From the NCBI GenBank assembly GCA_033675545.1, contig JAWDGP010005015.1, forward strand, positions 1 through 64,000: a stretch of 64,000 bases of DNA. Direction: 5' to 3'. Numbering within the stretch: the stretch's first letter is position 1; every line of letters begins with the position of its first letter. This document shows, in pieces, positions 25,701-40,260 of the stretch. The notes under the pieces were generated by a model. It did not search any database, had not been told where the DNA came from, and worked only from the letters and a program-made list of their open reading frames with translations. The stretch is from Elysia crispata. Lineage: Eukaryota; Mollusca; Gastropoda; Plakobranchidae. The translations under genes were made by a program, and so were the position numbers.

Positions 25701-28559
25701 TACATTAAGTACAACTACAACTACAAGAAAAAGAAATACTACTAAAACTACAACATGTACAAGTAAAACTACAACTACAACCAGTACAAGTAATATTACA
25801 GCTACAACATTTTCAAATACAACTACAACTACAACAAGTACAAGTACAACTACAACTACAACATGTACAAGTACAACTACAACTACAACAAGTACATATA
25901 CACCTCAACTACAACAATTACAACTACAAATATATTAAATACATCTAAAACTACAACAAGTACAAGTACAACTACCACTACAAGAAGTACAAGTACAAGT
26001 ACCACTGCAATAAGGTCAACTACAACTACAACAAGTCCAACTACAACTACAACAACAACAAGTTTAACTACAACTACAACAAGTAGAAGTACAACTACAA
26101 CTACAACAAGTACAAGAACAACTACAACTACAACATGTACAAGTACAACTACATCTACAACAATTACAAGTACAACTACAACTGGAACAAGTAAAACTAA
26201 GACTGGAACAAGTACAACTACAACAAGTACAAGTAGAAGTCCAACTACAACTACAACAAGAACAACTACAACTAGAACAAGTACAAGTGGAAGTACAATT
26301 ACAAGTACAACTACAACAAGTACAACTAGAGTTACAACAAGTTCAAGTACAACTACAACTATAAAAAGTACAACTACAACTTAAATATGTACAACTACAA
26401 CTACAACAAGTACAAGTACAACTACAACTACTACCAGTACAACTACAACTACAACAAGTACAAGTGCAAGGATAACTACAACTAAAACAAGTACAACTAC
26501 AACTACAACAAATACAACTTTAACTACAACAAGTACAAGTAAAACTACAACTAAAACAACTACAACTACAACAAGTACAAATGCAAGTATAACTAGAACT
26601 ACAACTACAAAAATATTTAGTACAACTAGAACTATAACAAGTACAAGTAGAACTACAACTATAACTAAATCTACAATAAGTATAACTACAACAACAAATA
26701 CAACAAGTACAGGTACAACTACAACTACAACAAGTACAACTACAATTACAACTACAACAAGTACAATTACAACTACAAATATAACAAGTCTAACTCCAAA
26801 TATATCAAGTAAAAGTATTCCTACAACTACAACAACTACAAATACAAGTACATCTACAACTACGAGAAGTACAAGTACAACTACAGCTACAACAACTACA
26901 CTTACAACTACAAAAAGTACAATTGCAACTACAACAAATACAACTACAACTACATCGAAAAAGAGTACAATTACAACTACAACAAGTACAAGTACAACTA
27001 CAACTACAACAAGTGGAACTACAACTACAACAAGTACAAGTACAACTACAAGTACAAGAAGTACAACGCATATTACAACAAGTAGAACTCCAATTCTAAC
27101 AATTACAAGTACAAGTACAAGTACAAAAGTACAAGTAAAACTACAATTAGAACAAGTACAACTACAACTAGAACAAGTAAAACTACAATAAGTACAAGTA
27201 CAACTACAACTACAAGAAATACAACTAAAACTACAACAAGTACAAGTGCAAGTACAATTAGAACTAAAACAAGTAGAAGTACAACTAGAACTATAACAAG
27301 TACAACTACCAAAAAAACTACAACAAGTACAACTACAACTACATTAAGTACAACTACAACTACAAGAAGGACAATTACAAGTATTAAAAGTACAATTAAA
27401 ACTACAACAAATACAACAACAACTACATCGACAAAAGGTAGAAGTACAAGTACAACTACAACAAATACAGGTACAACTACAACTAGAAAAAGTAAAACTA
27501 CATCTACAACAAGTACAACTACAACTACAACTACAACAAATACAACTATTAGAACTAAAACAAGTACAATTTCAACTACAACTACAAGAAGTACAACTAC
27601 AACTACAACAAATACAACTATTAGAACTAAAACAAGTACAAGTGCAACTACAACTACAAGAAGTACAATTATAACAACTACAACAAGTACAACTACAACT
27701 AAAACAACAAGAAGTACAACAACAATTAAAACCACAAGTACAACAAGTACAACAATAACTACAACAGGTACAACTAAAACTACAACTACAACAAGTACAA
27801 GTACAAGTTCAACTAAAACAAGTACAACTACAACTACAACAAGTACAACTACAACTAAAACAACAAGAAGTACAACAACAATTAGAACTACAAGTACAAC
27901 AAGTACAACAATAACTACAACAAGTACAACTACACTTACAACTACAACTACAACAAGTACAAGTACAAGTACAACTAAAACAAGTACAAGTAAATATATA
28001 CAACAACAGCAAGTACAACTACAACTAAAACTACAACAAGAACAACTATAACTAGAAAAAGTACAAGTAAAAGTACAACTACAACTACAACAAGTACAAA
28101 TACATTTAAAACTACAAGTTAAACTACAACTACAACAAATACAACTAAAACTACAACTACAACAAGTACAAGTACAACTACAACTACAAGAATGACAACT
28201 ACAACTACAACAAGTACAACTACAACTACAACAAGTGCAACTACAACTACAACAAGTACAATTACAACTACAACAAGTACAACTACAACTACATCAAGTA
28301 CAACAACAATTAGAACTACAAGTACAAGAAGTACAACTACAATTACAACTACAACAAATACAAGTGCAACTACAACTACAACAAGTACAAGTAACACTAG
28401 AACTACATCAAGTACAACTACAATAACTACAACAGTACAACTACAACTACAACTACAACTACAACAAGTACAACTATAACTACAAAAAGTACAAGTACAA
28501 CTACAACTAAAACTACAACAAATACAACTACAACTACAACTACAACAAGTACAAATACA

Positions 28560-29530
28560 TTTACAACTAGAACTACAACAAATACAACTACAACTACAAC
28601 TACAACAAGTACAAGGACAACTAAAACTACAACAAGTACAAGTACAACTAAAAATTACAAGAAGGACAACTACAACTACAACAAGTAAAACTACAATCAC
28701 AACAAGTGCAACTAGAACTATAACAAGTACAAGTAGAACTACAAGTATAACAAGTACAACTCCAATTACAACAGGTAGAACTCCAATTCCAAATACTACA
28801 GGAACAAGTACAACTACAACAAGTTCAAGTACAAGTACAACTACAGCAAGTACAACTACATTTACGAGAATTACAAGTACAAATACAACTACAACAAGTA
28901 CAATTACAAGTACAAAAAGTACAATTGCAACTACAACAAATACAAGTTCAAAAACAACTACAACTACAACAAGTACAATTAAAACTACAATATGTACAAG
29001 TACAACTACAACTACCAGAAGAATAACTACAATCTAAAGAAGTACAACTACAACTACAACAAGTACAACTACAACCAGAACTACTTCAAGTCTAAGTGCA
29101 AGTATAACTACAACTAAAACAAGTGCAACTACAACTTCAACAAGTACAAGTAAAACTACAACTACAACAAGTAGAAATACAACTACAACTACAACAAGTA
29201 CAAGTACAACAACAACTACAACAAGTACAACTCCAATTACAACAAGTACAACTCCATTTCAAACAAGTACAAGTACAAGTACAACTACAACAAGAACAAG
29301 TACAACTACAACAAGTACAAAAACAACTACAACAAGTACAAGTACAAGAACAACTACAACTACAGCAAGTACAAGTGCAAGTACAACTACAACTACAACA
29401 AGTAAAACTAGAAGTACATTCGGTACAACTACAACTAAAACAGGTACAATTACAACTACAACTACAACTAAAACTACAAAAAGTATAACTACAACTACAA
29501 CTACAACAAGTACATGTACAACTACAACAA
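28560..29530 (+). repeat. Intra-satellite duplication, left copy (paralogue of about 30,190-31,180)
   Basis: Rare words recur in order about 1.6 kb apart: ATTACAAGAAGGACAAC at 28,654, TATGTACAAG then CCAGAAGAATAACTAC at 28,991, ACATTCGGTACAAC near 29,417 and TACATGTACAAC at 29,511. Offsets to the right copy grow from 1597 to 1648 bp through small indels. Confidence 0.85.
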
Positions 29531-30189
29531 CAAGTACAAGTAGTCTTTCAACTCCAACAAGTACAAGTACAAGTAAAAGTACAACTACAACAAGTACAAG
29601 TACAACTACAACTAGAACAAGTAAAACTAAAACTAGAATAAGGGAACTAAAACTAAAACAAGTACAAGTACAACTACAACTATAACAAATACAATTAGAA
29701 CTACAAAAAGTATAACTACAATTATAACTACAACTACAACAAGTACAATTACAACTACAACTACAACGAGTACAAGTGCAACTACAACTACAACAAGATC
29801 AACTCAAGTACAACTACAACTAGAACAAGTAAAAGTACAAGTACAATGAGTACAAGTACAACTAAAACTACAACAAGTACAACTACAATTACAACTACAA
29901 TTACAAGTACAACTACAACTACAACAAGTATAAGTAGAACATCAGCTACCACAAGTATAAGTACAGTACAACTAGAACAAGTACGAGTACAACTACAAGG
30001 ACAACAAGTCTAACTCCAACTAGAACAAGTGCAATTAAGACTACATTAGGGAAAATTACAACTACAACTACAACAAGTACAACTACAACTACAACAAGTA
30101 CAACGACAATTACAACTAGAACAAGTACAAGTACAACTAAAACTACAACTACAACAAGTACAACTACAGATACAACAAGTACAACTACA

Positions 30190-31180
30190 ATTACAACTAC
30201 AACAAGTACAAGGACAACTAAAACTACAACAAGTACAAGTACAACTAAAAATTACAAGAAGGACAACTACAACTACAACAAGTATAACTACTATTACAAC
30301 AAGTGCAACGAGAACTATAACAAGTACAAGTACAACTACAAGTATAAAAAGTACAACTAAAATTACAACAAGTACAACTCCATTTCAAACAAGTAAAAGT
30401 ACAAGTACAACTACAACAAGTACAAGTAGAATCACAACTACAACTACAGCAAGTACAACTACAACTACAACAAGTACAAGTAGAAGTACAACTGCAACAA
30501 GTACAAGTACAATTAGAACTACTACAATTACAACTACAACAAATACAAGTTCAAGTACAACTACACCTACAACAAGTACAATTAAAACTACAATATGTAC
30601 AAGTACAACTACAACTACCAGAAGAATAACTACAATCTAAAGAAGTACAATTACACCTACAACAAGTACAACTACAACCAGAACTACTACAAGTCTAAGT
30701 GCAAGTATAACTACAACTACAACAAGTATAACTACAACTACAACTTCAACAAGTACAAGTACAATTACAACTACAACAAGTAAAAATACAAAAACAAAAA
30801 GAATTACAACAAGTAGAAATACAACTACAACTACAACAAGTACAAGTACAACTACAACTACAACAAGTACACCTACATCTACAACAAGTACAACTACAAC
30901 TAAAACAAGTACAACTACAACAAGTACAAGTACAACTACAACTACAACAAGAACAAGTACAACTACAACAAGTACAAGTACAACTACCACAAGAACAAGT
31001 ACAAGAACAACTACAACTACAGCAAGTACAAGTGCAAGTACAACTACAACTACAACAAGTAAAACTAGAGGTATATTCAGTACAACTACAACAACAAGTA
31101 CAACTACCACTACAACTAAAACTACAAAAAGTATAACTACAACTACAACTACAACAAGTACATGTACAACTACAACAACA
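30190..31180 (+). repeat. Intra-satellite duplication, right copy
   Basis: The same word order as 28,560-29,530, with ATTACAAGAAGGACAAC at 30,251, TATGTACAAG at 30,594, ATATTCAGTACAAC near 31,073 and TACATGTACAAC at 31,159. Extra modules inserted near the 3' end explain the growing offset. Confidence 0.85.
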
Positions 31181-34100
31181 AGTACAACTACCACTACAAC
31201 TACAACAAGTACAAGTGCAAGTACAACTACAACTACAACAAGTACAACTACAACTTCGAGAAGTACAAGTACAAGTACAACTACAACAAGTACAGTTACA
31301 ACTATAAATATATAATTGCAACTACAACAAATACAACTGCAACTACATCGACAAAAAGTACAAGTACAAGTACAACTACAACATGTACAAGTACAACTAC
31401 AAATAGAACAAGTAAAACTACAACTACAAGAAGTGAAACTAAGACTACAACAGGTATAAGTACAACTACAGCTACAACAAGTACAACTACAACTACAACT
31501 AAAACAAGTACAAGTATAACTACAACTACAACAAGTAAAAGTACAACTACAACTACAACAAGTACAAGTACAGTAAAACTTCTACTAAAACAAGTAAAAC
31601 TAAAACTACAACTACAACAAGAACAACTACAACTACAAGAAGTGCAAATAAAACTACAGCCATAAGAAGTACAACTATAAATGCAACAAGTACAAGTACA
31701 ACTACAGCTACAACAAGTACAACTGCAACTACAACTACAAAAAGTACAAGTACAACTACAACTACAACAAGTACAACTACAACTACAACAAGTACAAGTA
31801 CAACTACAACTACAGCAAGAATAAGTACAACTACAACTACAACAAGTACAAGTACAATTACAACTACAACAAGTACAACTACAACTACAACTACAACAAG
31901 TACAACTACAACTACAACAAGTCCAACTTTATCTACAACAAGTACAACTACAACCACAACTACAACAAGTACAAGTACAACTGCAACTACAACAAGTGCA
32001 ACTACAACTACAAGAACTACAACAAGTACAACTACAAGTACAACTACAACAAGTATAAGTATAACTAAATCTTCAAAAAGTACAACTACAACTACAAGAA
32101 GTACAATTATACCTACAACAACAAGTACAAGTACAACCACAACTACAACGATAACAAGTACAACTAAAACTGCAACTACAACAAGTACAAGTACAACAAA
32201 AATTACAACAAATGCAACTACAACTACAACAGTTACAAAAACAACTACAACTACAACAACTACAATTACAACTACAAGAAGTACAAGTACAACTACAAGT
32301 ACAACAAGTACAACTACAACTACAACTACAACAAGTACAAGTACAACTACAACATGTATAATTACAACTACCACAAGTACAACTACAACTATATACTACA
32401 ACTACAACAAGTACAAGTACAACTACAGCTACAACAAGTACAACTACAACTACAACTACAAAAAGTACAACTAAAACTACAACAAGTACAAGTAACAAGT
32501 ACAAGTACAACTACCACAAGTACAACTACTATTAAAACTACAACAAGAACACGTACAACTAGAACTATAAAAAGAACAACTACAACTACAACAAGTACAA
32601 TTATAACTACAACTACAATAAGTACAACTACAACAACAACTACAACAGTACAAGTACAACTAGAACTAAAAAAAGTACCAGTTCATCTACAACTACAACA
32701 AGTACAAGTACAACTACAATAAGAACAAGTTCAAGTATAAGTACAACAAGTACAAGTACAACTACAAATACAACTATAACTACAACAAGTGTAAGTATAA
32801 CTACAACTACAACAGTACAACTACAATTACAACAAAGACAAGTACAAGTACAACTACAACAGCTAAAACTACAACTACAACTACAACAAGTACAAGTAGA
32901 ACTACAATTTACAAGAAGTATAAGTAAAACTACAACTAAAACAAGTACAACTACAACTACAACCATTGCAAAATCAACTACAACCACAACAAATACAAGT
33001 ACAACTATATCAATTACAAAAACAACTACAACTACAACAAGTACAACTACACTACAACACATACAACTACAACTACAACAAGTATAAATACAACTACAAC
33101 TACAAGAATTACAATACCAACTACAACTACAACAAGTTCAACTACATCTCCAACAAGTACAAGTACAATGACAACTAAAAAAGTACAAGTACAACTACAA
33201 CTACAACAAGTACAACAACAAGTACAACAAGTACAAGTAGAACAAAAACTACAACAAGTACAACTACAGTTACAACTACAACTACAACAAGTAAAACTAC
33301 AGCTACAACAAGTATAAGTGAAACTACAACGACAAAAGGTAGAAGTAAATGTACAACAACAACAATCAAAACTAAAACTACAACAAGTTAAAGTACAAGT
33401 ACAACTACAGCAAGAAGAAGTACAACTACAACTACAACAAGTACAACTACATATACAAGTACAGCAAGTACAAGTACAACTTTAACTACAACTACAACAG
33501 GTATAACTACAACTACAACAAATACAACGACAATTACAAATATTACAAAAACAACTATAACTACGACAAGTACAAGTACAATTAGATGAAGTGCAAGTAC
33601 AACTATCACAACAACAAGTACAACTACAACTACAACAAGTAAAACTACAACTACAACAAGTACAAATACAACTAGAACTACAACAAGCAGAAGTACAACT
33701 AAAATTACAACAAGTATAACTACAACTACAAGAAGGACAACTACGACTTCAACTACAATTAAAACAAGTACAAGAACAACTACAACTAGAACAAGTTAAA
33801 CTACAACTACAACAAGTACAACTACAACTACATCAAGTACAACTAAAACTACATCTACATCTACAACAAGTAAAAGTGTATCTACAAGTGCAACAAATCT
33901 ATCTCCAACTACAATAATTACAAGTATTTCTACTACTACAACAAGTACAACTACAACTATAACAAGTACACCTACAAATACAACAAGTACAAGTACATTT
34001 ACAACTACAACAAGTACAACAACAACTACAAGAAATACAACTACAAGTACAAATACAACAAGTAAAATTACAACAACAACTACAAGAAAAAAATTGCAAC

Positions 34101-37100
34101 TGCAACAAGTACAAGTACAATTACAACAAGTACAACTAGAACTATAACAAGTACAAGAACAATTACAACTGCAACTACAATTATAACTACAACTACAATA
34201 AGTACAACTACAACTACAACAAGTACAACTACAAATACATAAAGTACAACTACAACTACAACAGCTACAACTACAACTACAAATACAACAAGTACAACTA
34301 CAACTACAACAAATACAAGAACAACCTATAACTAGAAAAAGTACAACTACAACTACAAAAACTACAAGTACAACTGGAACTACAACAAGTACAACTAAAA
34401 CTGTAACAATTGCAAAAGCAATTACAACTACAACAAGTACTACTACAACTACAACAAAAACAAGTACAACTACAACTAGAACAAGTAAAACTACATCTAG
34501 AACAGTTACAACTACAACTACAGCTACAACAAGTACAAGTCTATCTACAACTATAAGTACAAGTACAAGTACAAGTACAATTACAACAATTACAAAAACA
34601 ACGACAACTACAACAAGTACAACTACAACTACAACAAGAATAAGAACAACTAGAACTAAAACAAGTACAACTACATCTACAACAAGTACAAGAACAACTA
34701 CAACTACAAATACAAGAAGTACAACTACAACAATTACAAAAACAACGACAACTACAACAAGTACAACTACAACTACAACAAGTACAAGAACAACTACAAC
34801 TAGAACTAAAAGAATACACCTACAACTACAACTACAAGAAGTACAACAATAAATAAAAGAAGTACCAGTACAATTATAACTACAACTACAACAAGTACAA
34901 GTATTCCTACAACTACAACAAGTACAACTACAACTGCAACAGCTACAACTACAACAGGTACAAGTACAACTACAACTACAATGAGGACAATTGCAACTAT
35001 AAGAAGTACAACTACAACTACAACAAGTACAAGTACAACCTACAACTAGGACAAGTACAACTACAACTACAAAAAGTAAAAGTACAACTGCAACTTTAAC
35101 AAGTACAACTAAAACTATAAGAATTCTAAAAACAATTACAACTACAACAAGTACAAGTACAACTACAACTAGAACAAATACAAGTGTAACTACAACTACA
35201 ACAAGTACAAGTGTAACTACAACTACAACAAGTACAAGTACAAGTACAACTACAACAAGTACAACTATAACAAGTACTACAACTACAACTACAGCTACAA
35301 CTATAACTACAACAATTACAAAAGTAACTACAACTACAACAAGTATAATTACAACTATAACAAGTATAAGTACAACTAAAACTACAACAAGTACAACAAC
35401 CACTACAACAAGTACAACTCAACTAGAACTACAACAAGTATAAGTATAAGTAGAGCTACAACTACAACAAGTACAAGTACAACTACTAATACAAGAAGTA
35501 TATCTACAACTATCACAAGTACAACTACAACTACAATTACAACTACATTAAATTCAATTACAACTACCAGGACAAGAAGCCTATCTCCACCTAAGACAAG
35601 TACAAGTATTAATGGAACTACAACAAGTAAAAGTACAAGTACAACTACATCTACAACAAGTACAAGAAAAACTACAACTACAACTATAACAAGTACAACT
35701 ACAACTACAACTACAAGAAGTATAACTATAGCTACAACAAGTACAAGTATTCCTACAACTAGAAAAAGTACTACTACAATTACAACAAGTACAATTACAA
35801 CTACAACTACACGAGTACAAGAACAACTACAACTACAACTATATTAAGTACTACTACAACTACATTTACAAGAAGTACAACTATAGCTACAACAAGTACA
35901 AGTACAACTACAACTACAACTAGAACAATTAGAAGTACATTTACAACTACAACAAGAACAACGACAACTACAACAGCTACAACTACAACTACAACAAGTA
36001 CAAGTAGAACTACAACTACAAGAAGGACAATTGTAACTACAACAAGTACAACTACAACTACAACTACAACAAGTACAAGTACAAGTACAACTACATCTAC
36101 AACAAGTACAAGAACAACAAGAACTACAACTACAACAAGTACAACATCGACAACAAGTACAATTACAAGAAAACTACAACAAGTACAACTACAACTACAA
36201 CTGCAAATTTAACAACTTAAATTTTAACAAGTACAACTACAAGTAGAACAAATAAAACTACCACAACAACTACAACTACAACAAGTACAATTACAACTGC
36301 ATAAAGTACAATTACAACTACAACAAGTACAACTACAACTAAAAGACACAACTAAAACTATTTACAACAAGTACAAGTACAACTTCAAGTACAACAAGTA
36401 AAAGTACAAGTACAACAAGTACAACTACAACTACAACTAGAACAGTTAAAACTACAACTAGAACAAATGCAACTACAACTAAATAAAGTATAAGTACAAC
36501 TACAAGAAGTACAACTACAACTACAACAAGTACAAGTACAACTACAACTACAACAAGTACAAATACAACTATCAGAAGTACACGTACAACTATAATAATT
36601 AACAAAAAAAAAACTACAACTACAAGAAGTACAATTAAAACTACAACAAGTGTAAGTACAACTAGAACTACAACAAGTAATACTACATCTACAACAAGTA
36701 CAACTACAACTACAACTACAACAAGTACAAGTGTAACTAAAACTACGAAAGTTACAAGTACAACTACAACAAGTACAAGTACAACAACTACAACAAGTAC
36801 AAGTACAACTACAACTACAACAAGTACAACTACAACTATCAAAAGTACAACTACAACTATAACATTTACAAAAACAACTACAACTACAACAAGTACAATT
36901 ACAACTACAACAAGTATAAGAACAACTAGCACTACAACAAGTACAACTACACCTACAAACAAGTACAAGAACAACTACAACTACAATTACAACAAGTACA
37001 ACTACAACAACAACAAATACAAGTATTCCTACAACTAGAACAAGTACAACTACAATTACAAGAAGTACAATTTTAACTAAAACTACAAAAAAAACAAGAA

Positions 37101-37430
37101 CAAATACAACTACAACTACAACAAGTACAACTACAACTATAACTACAAGAAGTACAACTATAGCTACAACAAGTACAAGTACAAATACAATTACAACAAG
37201 TACAATTTCAACTACAACTACAAGAATTACAAAAACAACTACAACTACAACTACAACTACGACTACAACTAGAAGAAGTTCAACTATAGCTACAACAAGT
37301 ACAAGTACAACTACAACTACAACAAGTACAAGTACATTTGAAACTACAACAATTGCAACTATCAATACAACAGCTACAACTACAACTACAAATACAACAA
37401 GTACAAGTACAACTATAACTACAAGAAGAA

Positions 37431-38400
37431 CAATTGCAACTACAACAACAACAAGTACAAGTACAACCTACAACTAGAACAAGTACAACTAGAACTACAA
37501 AAAGTACAAGTACAACTGCAACTACAACAAGTACAACTAAAACTTTAACAATTTCAAAAACAATTACAACTACAACAAGTAATACTGCAACTACAACAAA
37601 TACAAGTACAACTACAACTAGAATAGGTAAAACTGCAACTAGAAAAAGTGCAACTACAACTACAACAAGTAGAAGTACAACTACAACTACAACAAGTACA
37701 ACTACAACTACAACTACAACAAATACAAGTGTAACTACAACTACAACAAGTACAAGTACAAGTACAACTACAAAAAATACAAGTATAACTACAACTACAA
37801 CTACAAGAAGTACAACTACAACTACAACAAGTACAAGTACAAGTACAACTACAACTACAACAAGTACAAGTACAACTACAACTACAACAAGTACAACTAC
37901 AACAGCTACAACTACAACAAGTAAAACTACAACTACAACTACAACAAGTACAAGTACAACTACAACTACAAGAAGAACAATTGCAACTACAACAAGTACA
38001 ACTACAACTACAACAAATACAAGTACAACCCTCCACTAGAACAAGTACAACTACAACTACAAAAAGAACAAGTACAACTGCAACTACAACAAGTACAACT
38101 GAAACTATAACAATTGCAAAAACAATTACAACTACAACAAGTACTACTACAACTACAACAAGTACAAGTACAACTACAACTAGAACAAGTAAAACTGCAT
38201 TTAGAACAAGTGAAAATACAACTACAACAAGTAGAAGTACAACTACAACTACAAAAAGTACAACTACAACTACAACTACAACAAGTACAAGTGTGACTAG
38301 AACTATAACAAGTACAAGTACAAGTACAACTACAACAAGTACAACTGTAACTACAACAAGTAAAAGTACTACTAAAACTACGACAAGTACAACTACCACT
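37431..38400 (+). repeat. Tandem pair of about 547-bp higher-order units
   Basis: CAATTGCAAC begins the two units at 37,431 and 37,978. Both continue through CAACC-containing words, GTACAACTGCAACTAC, AAAAACAATTACAAC, ACTGCA(A/T)(C/T)TAGA and AGTAGAAGTACAAC in the same order. Related, more diverged units begin near 34,311 and 34,988. Confidence 0.8.
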
Positions 38401-39799
38401 ACAACAAGTACAGATACAACTAGAACTACAACAAGTATAAGTTAAAGTAGAAATACAACTACAACTACAACAAGTACAAGTACATTTACAACTACATGAA
38501 GTACAAGTACAACTACAACAAGTACAAGTACAACTACAACTACAATAAGGACAACTGCGACTAAAACAAGTAGAACTACAACTACAACAAGTAAAACTAC
38601 AACTAGAACTACAACAAGTACAAGTACAACAACAACTACAAGAATTGTAAGTAGAACTATAATTACAATAAGTATAACTACAACTACAACAAGTACAACT
38701 AAGACTACAACAAGTACAAATACAACTGCAAGTACAAGAAGTAAAAGTAAAAATACAACAAGTACAACTACAACTACAACTAGAACAAATAAAACTACAA
38801 CTAGAATAAGTGCAACTACAACTACAACAAGTAGAAGTACAACTACAACTACAACAAGTACAACTACAACTATAACTATAACAAGTACAAGTGTAACTAG
38901 AACTATAACAAGTACCAGTACAAGTACAACTTTAACAAGTAAAACTACAACGACAACTACAACTACAATAACTACAAAATAACTACAACTAAAACAAGTA
39001 CAATTACATCTATAACAAGTACAAGTACAAATAAAACTACAACAAGTACAACTACCACTACAACAAGTACAAGTATTCCTACATTTACAACAAGTACAAG
39101 TGCAAGTACAACTACAACTACAACAAGTTCAACTACAAATACGAGAAGTACAAGTACAACTACAACAAATACAACTACAACTACATCGACAACAAGTACT
39201 AGTACAAGTACAACTACAAAAAGTACAAGTACAACTACACCTAGAGCAAGTAAAAGTACAACTAAAACTAGTTCAACTACAACTACTGCAAGTACAAGTA
39301 CAACTACAACTACAACAAATACAAGTACAAGTACAACTACAACAAGTACAACTACTACAAAAGTTCAACTACTACAACAAGTACAACTACAACTACAACA
39401 TGTACAAGTACAACTGCAAGTACATCAAGTACAAGTAGAAGTACAACAAGTAAAAGTACAAGTACAACTACAACTAAAACAAGTACAACTACAACTATAT
39501 CAAGTACAACTACAATTGAAACTACATATATAACAAGTACAAGTGCATCTACAAGTGCAACAAATCTATCTCCAACTACAATACTTACAAATATTTCTAC
39601 AACCACAACAAGCACAACTACAACTATAACAAGTACAACTACAACTACAACAAGTATAACTGCAACTAAAACTGCAAAAAGTACAATTAAAACTACATTA
39701 ACTACAACTACAACAAGTACAAGTACAAGTACAACTCCAACTAAACAACAACAAGTACATTTATAACCACAACATGTACAAATACAAGTACAACTACAA

Positions 39800-40260
39800 C
39801 TACAACAAGTACAAGTAAATTTACAACTACAACAAGTACAACTACAACTACAACAAATACAACTACAACTACAACTACAACAAGTACAATTACAATTACA
39901 ACTACAAGAAGAACAATCACAACTGCAACAAGTACAACTAGAACTATAACAAGTACAAGTACAAATACAGCTACAACAAGTTCAATTACAACTACAACTG
40001 CAACAAATACATATACAAGTACAACTACAACTACAACAAGTACAAGTAAATTTACAACTACAACAAGTACAACTACAACTACAACTACAACAAGTACAAG
40101 TACAACTACAACTACAACTACAACAGGTAAACCTACAATAACTGTAAATACAACTGCAACTACAACAAGCACAAGTACACCTACAACTACAACAAGTACA
40201 ACTACAACTACAACAAGTAAAACTACAACTACAACTAGAACAAGTACAAGTACAACTACA
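39800..40260 (+). repeat. 231-bp tandem duplication marked by AGTAAATTTACAAC
   Basis: ACAAGTAAATTTACAACTAC starts at 39,811 and 40,042, exactly 231 bp apart, with matching flanks on both sides. Confidence 0.8.

Larger units (their letters stand above)
19770..33800 (+). repeat. Satellite subdomain 2: diverged, with TATTCCTAC / CATCGACA higher-order markers
   Basis: Marker words break the module pattern in a repeated order. First comes TCTAACTCCAAC, then AAGTATTCCTACAAC, then AATTGCAACTACAAC and CTACATCGACA, then ACTAGAACAAGTAAAAC. Examples of TATTCCTAC or close variants lie near 19,818, 20,269, 22,098, 23,886, 24,789 and 26,816. CATCGAC-like words lie near 19,978, 24,016, 24,852, 26,953, 27,427 and 31,347. 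The order is kept but spacing varies through deletions and expansions. Confidence 0.75.
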
